From Sphagnum magellanicum (lineage: Eukaryota > Streptophyta > Sphagnopsida > Sphagnales > Sphagnaceae), in contig CM038916.1 of the NCBI GenBank assembly GCA_021904315.1, positions 8,769,065-8,833,064 on the forward strand: a stretch of DNA of 64,000 nt, given 5' to 3'. The notes beneath the pieces were generated by a model that was given only the letters and a program-made list of their open reading frames with translations, was not told where the DNA came from and ran no database searches. This document shows, piece by piece, positions 58,570-64,000 of the stretch. Position 1 is the stretch's first letter. Each line of letters starts with the position of its first letter. The position numbers were made by a program, and so were the translations under genes.

Positions 58570-60426
58570 AATCTTCAAAAAACTAATCATACATCTATAG
58601 TAGCACAAAATGGGGATTTGTTTGATATCCCTTTTAATTCTTCATGACATGTGTTAAAACCATTTCAAATTTTCACTTCTCAAAAACACAACCTCTTTTT
58701 GCCATACACTTTCATGATATGGTATCATTAGCACAACTTGTCAGTGGATGATGAAGCTTTGTTCTTGTTTGTTGTTGGAAGTTGGTGATTTCGAGAGGAT
58801 AATGCTTATTTATGGATGGTGTTGGAATGGTGTGGAGTGCAAGTTGGTTTTGGTGGTAGATTTTTTAATAGATGAATTACTAAATTTTGTGAAGCAAATG
58901 TGTCCGATGTTTTTGTTAAATGATGGTAGGTTTTGATGACTAAAAATAGTTGTTTTGTTACACATAACCTTTTGAAAATCATCATACTTACATATAAATA
59001 AAAACCCATGGGTAAAGCACGAAAGGATGACAAAATAAGGTTTTTTCATAGTCCTATGAGGAATAAGGTTGGTGTGGAAATCATGGGAGTCACATGCATC
59101 TAAAAGACCATGATGTTGTGAGGTACTAACGAGAATGGGAAGATTTTTAGTGGATTCCACTACATCTTAAGGGAAGGATTAAAGTGACAATTTCATGGGT
59201 ATTGATAGGGAAACATTTTAAAGTCATCCATTTCGATGGCATTGGGATTATGCCATCCAAATTTGGGATTTAGAGAGTTGGTAGCATCTAACATTATTGT
59301 TATAAAATGTAGTTCAACTTAAGTTTTGTGCCTAATTCATGAATGACATTTTAGGTCTAGGAACTGGGAAGGGAGGAAGGAGGAAAATGTGGATACATTT
59401 GAAGGTTTAATTTAATGCCTTTCCCAAGATAATTTATGATGCTCGTGCTTAGATTTTGGTATCTATTAGTCCTTTTGTTGGAATTGTATAGATGTTTCAA
59501 GGTTTTGCAAATCAAAATAATACTTTGTTGAACTATTACATCATCCATAACTCATTTTATAAATGATACCCTTATATGTTGTGTTGATGTTGATAAACTT
59601 TCCACAATGATGCAATATATGGCTAAACATTTTGAAATTACAGAACACCTTATTAATCAATATGTGGAACTTCACATTATTCAAGATAGATCTCATTGAC
59701 TTTTTTACATTGATCACATTCTTGCAAACTACCAATATATGGGCATTCATCAAGTTGTTGTTCCAATTAACCTTAATGTTCAATTTGGTCATGAAGAAGA
59801 TGTGCCCATTGATACAACTCTTTTGTATTAAGAGATTTGTCAATAGCCTAATGTTTTTTCAAATCAACTCTTGACCAAATAGTTCATATACAATCAAAAT
59901 TATTGTTAATTATTCCAATAAACCCAAGCTTATTTATTGTAATGTAATCAATCAAACATGTTTACTACTTATTGTGATTTCAAAAATATGCAACAAATAT
60001 TAAAAACTGCAAATCTCAAAACCAAAGTGGGTTCCTAATTACTTTGAATCATAGCTTAGTAGTTTGGGGCAACTGCAAACAAGGTTGTAATGTCAATTCC
60101 ACCATACAATCTAAATGCATTTTAACATGTCTAGTCACAAAAGAAATAGTTTAGATGTGTCACTTTACTAGAAGCAATTAGCGACAACCAAAGTGACAAT
60201 CAAAGTTGCATTCATTTGGTTCATACTCCAAAATTTCATTGTCACACACAAGCACATTGATGTTCAATTCCATCTCATTTGAAAATTCTATGTTGATAGT
60301 CTCGTTGAACTCAACTATGTTACTATTGCTAACCAACTTGTAAACTTTTTCACGAAGTGGAAAAATTTGTGCATCGTTTTTGGGTACTAACAATTTTGGA
60401 CATTCAACGAAGTTCACATAAATCAA
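58570..60426. other. Unassigned internal part of the retrotransposon region
   Basis: AT-rich sequence between the last copia block and the downstream repeat copy. An 82-codon ATG frame on the minus strand (60426-60178) is intact and compositionally protein-like, with no recognised family. The usual copia reverse transcriptase and RNase H are missing here, so the part was either deleted or replaced by unrelated DNA. Confidence 0.4.
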
Positions 60427-60960
60427 TGTGCATGTAAAAAATTAGTTGAAAGTTGCCTACATGCAATTTAAATTTACATGTCATTGTCATAATTGTTCCT
60501 ACTATTTTCTATTGATACCTATTATCTTTTCTTTGTTTATGTACATTTTTGAGTTTTTCTTTTTAAGTAATCTAATATTAGCCAATAGAGCCATAACCAA
60601 TGTAAAGTTGTTTTAGATGAAAGAAACCTAGAAGGATGAGTTCTATTTTATTCCAAGTAGCATGCAAAAAAAAATGTTGCAATTTATGGAGAAACAAAAT
60701 GATCTACAATCTACTTCGATCTAAATATGGTGTTTATAATTCAATATGAAAATATATTTAAAATCTTCTAAAATATAAATAAAATGTGTTATTATTTCAT
60801 AGCAAATTTTTAAAATACCTTTTTATCTCAAATGCTTTCTAAAATATACAAAAAAGACCTCCCCAAGAAAAGAAACTTTGTAATTATTGCTAGATGTATA
60901 GCTATTACAATAATTTGTTGTGCATCATTTATTAGACACAAAACTTTGTTCAAAAGAAAA
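60427..60960 (+). repeat. Putative 3' LTR copy
   Basis: Homologous to 55742-56010 but longer. An extra AT-rich segment at about 60640-60870 appears to be inserted before the shared ATAGCTATTACAATAATTTG end. The two copies differ at roughly a fifth of aligned positions by eye, so the insertion is old. Confidence 0.55.
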
Positions 60961-62255
60961 AAAATATTGATTTGAAAAAAATTGAAAAGGTGATAAAAAT
61001 TATACTTGGATGTTTAAAAAAATTACATATATCAAATTTTTCAATCTACCCAAAATGTTACAAAAGTTTATTGGATTGTTGCTATTTAAAATTTTCTTTC
61101 ATATTAATATTAGATGTTAAATTTTTAGTCTTTGCATGATGAAAAAAATCACAAATACCACTTAATATGCCTTGAATGTGTGAAAACAAGTCATTAACCT
61201 TGTGTGAAGACAATCTTTATTTGCAGAAATTCAAGATTTATCACCAATATCACTTGTAGGCCTAGCATGTGTGAATGCAATTATTATTTGTGTTCTTGTA
61301 ACATAATGTGACAACTTGGGCTTCATTTTCTCCAAGAAAATCACTTTTTTCTCTCATAATGTGATAACTTGGGTTTCATTTTCTCCAAGAAAATTATTTT
61401 TTTCCCTCATAATATAATGACTTGGGCTTCATCTTGTCCAAGAAAAACCCTACATACTTTTTGTAACTTCCTTTTTTTTTCCACCAAGTTGCCAGAATTC
61501 ATCAATTTTTCATTGACTATGATGTTTTTAAAAAATACCCTAAAAAGACGGAGATTCAAAAGGACACCTTTCCAATCCTCTTTACTTGAGAATCAGCTGA
61601 GATTCCAATTTGGAACTGCATTTCCAACAAGACAATAACTAGAGAATCAGATTAAATTCCAATTTGGAGCTGCCCGCCAAACGAACAAGTTATGGAACTT
61701 AAAACTGCTCTATCTGCAGCAGCAGCAGCAGCTCCAATGAATCATCATCACCAGAATTTAAACCTAAATTTGGAATGGAGTAACCTTTCAAACTTGAAGG
61801 AAAATAATGTTACAGTTTGTAAGATGCTTTGGACATATGAAAGTAACTTATATGGAGTGAAGTTCCTCTAAAAAAGGGAAAAACTAGGTTAGACAGAAAA
61901 CTTATATTGAGAGTGAAAAATTAGGTTAGGCAGGAACCTCAAACTCATATTGAGAGTGAAGTTCCTCTGATTAGATGCAAACATTGTGTTTAGCTTGGAT
62001 CAACTAGGTAAGAATCACCTTGAACCTTGCTACAGGTTGTGGCAACCAAGGATAACTTGTAGCCCTAGGGGCAGGGTACCTAATTACAAGGTTCCAGGGC
62101 GGAAATTCCCTGGTCAGAGGACTTTACCATAAAGCATGGGCAGAACCTGTACAGTGAGAAATTTCCCACCACCAGATCTGTCTCACCCATCCAGTTCTTT
62201 GCATTCCAATTATTAACTTCTTAGACTTGGACCCCCCAACCCAGAATCTTACCTG
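60961..62255. other. Intergenic with short tandem repeats
   Basis: No gene seen. At about 61303-61460 a ~54-base unit (CATAATGTGATAACTTGGGT, TTCATTTTCTCCAAGAAAA) is present three times. Near 61590 and 61640 GAGAATCAG with ATTCCAATTTGGA is duplicated. Near 61850-61980 the TATTGAGAGTGAAGTTCCTC segment is duplicated. Confidence 0.55.
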
Positions 62256-62299
62256 GTGTAATGCACCAGCAGGCACTTCACACTAGATTCCCAGTTCCA

Positions 62300-62535
62300 G
62301 AGGTTCCTTATGCCACAAAATCATGTTCAAAGAGGAACCACAAATGTAAGGTATTGTCTGTACTTCGCCCCATATGCCACAAGAATCACATTCAGCCCCT
62401 TGTGCCACAAAAACCACATTCAAAGAGGAGCCTTACCCATAAGGCGCTGCCGCATATGCCACAAGAATCGCATTCAGCCCCTCATACCACAAAAACCACA
62501 TTCAAAGAGGAACCTTACATGTAATGCATACCATC
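62300..62535. repeat. ~82-bp tandem repeat
   Basis: Two near-identical units start at 62371 and 62453 (CATATGCCACAAGAATCACA, then CATTCAGCCCCT and ACCACATTCAAAGAGGA). A shorter related copy precedes them near 62308. Open frames in two phases across the array (CHKNHIQ-type repeats) follow from the repetition. Confidence 0.8.
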
Positions 62536-62539
62536 ACCA

Positions 62540-63250
62540 GGAAAAACTCCACAGAATATAACGCCCCATCCTGTGAGGTTAGAAAAATCCTGCAGGCACT
62601 TTCCATCCTGCTACATTACGGTTAAGGTTGCTCTCACATGCTTGCATCTAAAAGAGATAGTACCTCTTGACACCAAAGAATGAGCATTATAATATCAAAA
62701 AATCAGAGAAACGTGCTAAGGAAGTTTCAAAGAATCCATTACAGTTATCATCCATCTTTATAGCTACTTTGCACAAAATTTGTTTAATGCTTTTCCACAT
62801 GATCAGAACTTCCTGTGAAAAAGTTTCTGTCTTGCATGGATTGCTTTAGAATTCCCAAGGGAATCCACCAATCATTGGTCATACCCAATATATGGAAGGA
62901 TTGTAATCCAACAGGATTCCTGGCTGTCATCACTACAATAGCAGATGTCTGAACATTTTCAAAACAATATAGAGGATTACTCATCTCCAATACTTACATA
63001 TTTGGCTGTTAGCAACATCTCAACCTTTGCCACAGGCAAACACAAAAGCATCCAGAGACTAAGAAACAGATTCACAGATCCACGTCCAAAAGCAATCATC
63101 ATGAACCAAAAGGAATCTATTGACAGAAAACGCACAACCTATGGCAGTGATAAAAGACAAAACTGATTTGTTTATTGACAGGTATTCCAGAATCAAGAGA
63201 TGCCGTACCAGATATATTCTCTGGTTCTCAAAAATGCTTGCTTGAAAGTA
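62540..63250. other. Intergenic, includes eL21 3' region
   Basis: No gene or repeat of note is seen. The last ~200 bases before 63255 should be the 3' untranslated region of the ribosomal protein gene. Confidence 0.5.
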
Positions 63251-63254
63251 TGAC

Positions 63255-64000
63255 TCAATAACCTCCCTTCAGATCATTGACGACATCATATGGAATAGGT
63301 GTGACAGTCTGGAGTGTAGATGCATCCAGTACAAAACCACCCTTGGGTCCTGCAGGCTGTCGCTTTGTGCTGATCTTCTCACCCCGTGCCTTGGCCTCAG
63401 CCTTCAGTCTGTCATTAGCCTTCCGGCGCTCCAAAAAGTCCTCTCGACATCTTGATGGCTGGACATGCTCAATTCTCACATGAAGCCGCTTCTGGATGAT
63501 CCTATGACCAACCTGGAAAAGATCCAACTCTAACAGTCTTAAACTCTAGAAGTCTAAACCCTAAACTCTGGCTGTTATCTATCACAAGCCATATTGCAAG
63601 TCAAGTTCATCATAAGAAAAATCCTCTCCCTTGCATTTCCATCCCTCCTCAGCAGCTGCATATTGATCTGCTCCTGGGAGCCTATAACTCCTTGGCCTCA
63701 CAATTACAAATGAAGAAGAAAAACTTGTGAGAAGACTATTCCAGACTCATAATTTGGGATTCTACAAGAACATAAATGCAGTCTGCAAATAATGTACAGC
63801 AACAACAGCAGCAGCAGCAGCAGCAAAATCTCCTCTCAAGGCTCAAAATAAACTGGCGAGACCCTCCAGAGAAGGCATGAAGTTTAGGGTTGAGAACAAG
63901 GTTTAGGAATTTTCACTCACCTGCTTGTTGATCACAACACCGACGGCGCGCTTGGAAACATTCCAGACGATACCAGTGCGGCCGTGGTAGAACTTGTGAG
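63255..64000 (-). CDS. RPL21: 60S ribosomal protein eL21 (partial, 5' end outside window)
   Basis: Two exons are in the window. One runs from 64000 (cut by the window edge) to 63921 and reads [20 protein letters not shown] then VVINKQ. The other (63512-63255) reads [20 protein letters not shown] and ends [13 protein letters not shown] with a TGA stop. The eL21 family of the cytosolic large ribosomal subunit has exactly these blocks, including GRTGxxWNV, the basic RIIxKRxHVRxEHVQ segment and the invariant [14 protein letters not shown] end. About 112 of roughly 164 residues are visible. The N-terminal SH3-like part lies beyond the right edge. The intron (63920-63513) contains telo-box-like CTAAACCCTAAACTC and a CAG repeat near 63807-63833. 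Confidence 0.97.
63805..63834. repeat. (CAG)n tract in the eL21 intron
   Basis: Seven to nine CAG/CAA triplets in a row within the intron. Confidence 0.85.

Larger units (their letters stand above)
55742..60960 (+). mobile_element. Decayed Ty1/copia LTR retrotransposon
   Basis: Copia polyprotein remnants run in the expected order on the plus strand. Near 56180-56240 is a gag start (KFDDTNFQLQKFHVQYVF). Gag continues to about 56640, followed by a degenerate zinc knuckle near 56930. Around 57640 is an integrase start (HMNVCGPMSTPSINDA). Near 57890-58030 is the integrase core tail (IKHELIVPYSLEQND, TIMDSVCTMFHTIHFDFKFW), and near 58390-58510 a VPKGLHTKLDSKSHKQYFLS block. Stops and frameshifts are frequent and no reverse transcriptase domain was recognised, so the element is truncated and dead. 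Flanking direct repeats (about 55742-56010 and 60427-60960) look like diverged LTRs; both begin TGTGCATGT and share CTATTGATACCTATT and TCTTTGTTTATGTA. It lies just beyond the (GA)n tract of the LEA-like gene. Confidence 0.8.

Noticed and set aside
62261..62561. Two overlapping repeat frames (CHKNHIQ type)
   Set aside because: Both phases stay open only because of the 82-bp tandem repeat. No family match, and no upstream gene context.
1..64000. tRNA, rRNA or CRISPR loci
   Set aside because: I looked for tRNA B-box strings (GGTTCGAATCC type), rRNA blocks and regular short repeats with unique spacers and saw none. The tandem repeats here have no CRISPR structure, and the window is plant nuclear DNA.

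Overview
The window is nuclear DNA of a land plant. It shows multi-exon genes with GT-AG introns, plastid and mitochondrial presequences, an orthologue of the plant-specific ESCRT protein FREE1, LEA proteins, Arabidopsis-type telomere motifs (TTTAGGG/AAACCCTA), and long AT-rich stretches of eroded mobile elements and tandem repeats. I cannot fix the species. A seed-free plant such as a fern or bryophyte-grade plant is a guess from the repeat-rich layout, the style of the LINE remnant and the low-complexity-rich proteins.

Layout. From 0 to 3.4 kb the sequence is AT-rich with short tandem repeats. A single-exon SurE-type nucleotidase lies at 3.4-4.5 kb (minus), with a telo-box repeat cluster upstream. 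From 5 to 22 kb there is a repeat-dominated block. It holds a decayed LINE, a ~180-bp AT-rich satellite-like array, a 106-bp tandem array interrupted by a Helitron-like element, two further Helitron-like elements, a foldback/MITE-like inverted repeat and degenerate telomere-like sequence. From 24.1 to 63.9 kb there is a gene-bearing block. It contains a 12-exon plastid-type pfkB sugar kinase (24.1-27.6, plus), a plastid-type protein of unknown function (29.0-31.1, plus), a two-exon mitochondrial-type protein (33.3-34.4, minus), FREE1 (36.4-40.4, minus, nine exons), a DUF1499 plastid protein (44.0-45.8, plus), 5-formyltetrahydrofolate cyclo-ligase (47.5-49.9, minus, seven exons) and two divergent LEA-like genes (50.8-52.2 minus, 54.4-55.6 plus) around a cluster of ACGT/ABRE boxes. 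An old Ty1/copia retrotransposon follows (55.7-60.9), and the 3' part of the 60S ribosomal protein eL21 gene (63.3-64.0, minus) runs off the right edge.

The genes do not form a pathway. They are independent housekeeping and stress genes, and the one likely regulatory unit is the divergent LEA pair. Exon maps were built by hand from splice signals, reading-frame phase and recalled family sequences. For FREE1, the pfkB kinase and the cyclo-ligase every junction keeps phase, which is strong internal support. I found no convincing previously undescribed system. The most useful unusual signals are three Helitron-like elements with matching ends in 4 kb, an extra zinc-ribbon-like module in FREE1, an in-frame stop in one LEA gene, the LEA divergent promoter, and an in-frame 17-residue repeat in the DUF1499 presequence.
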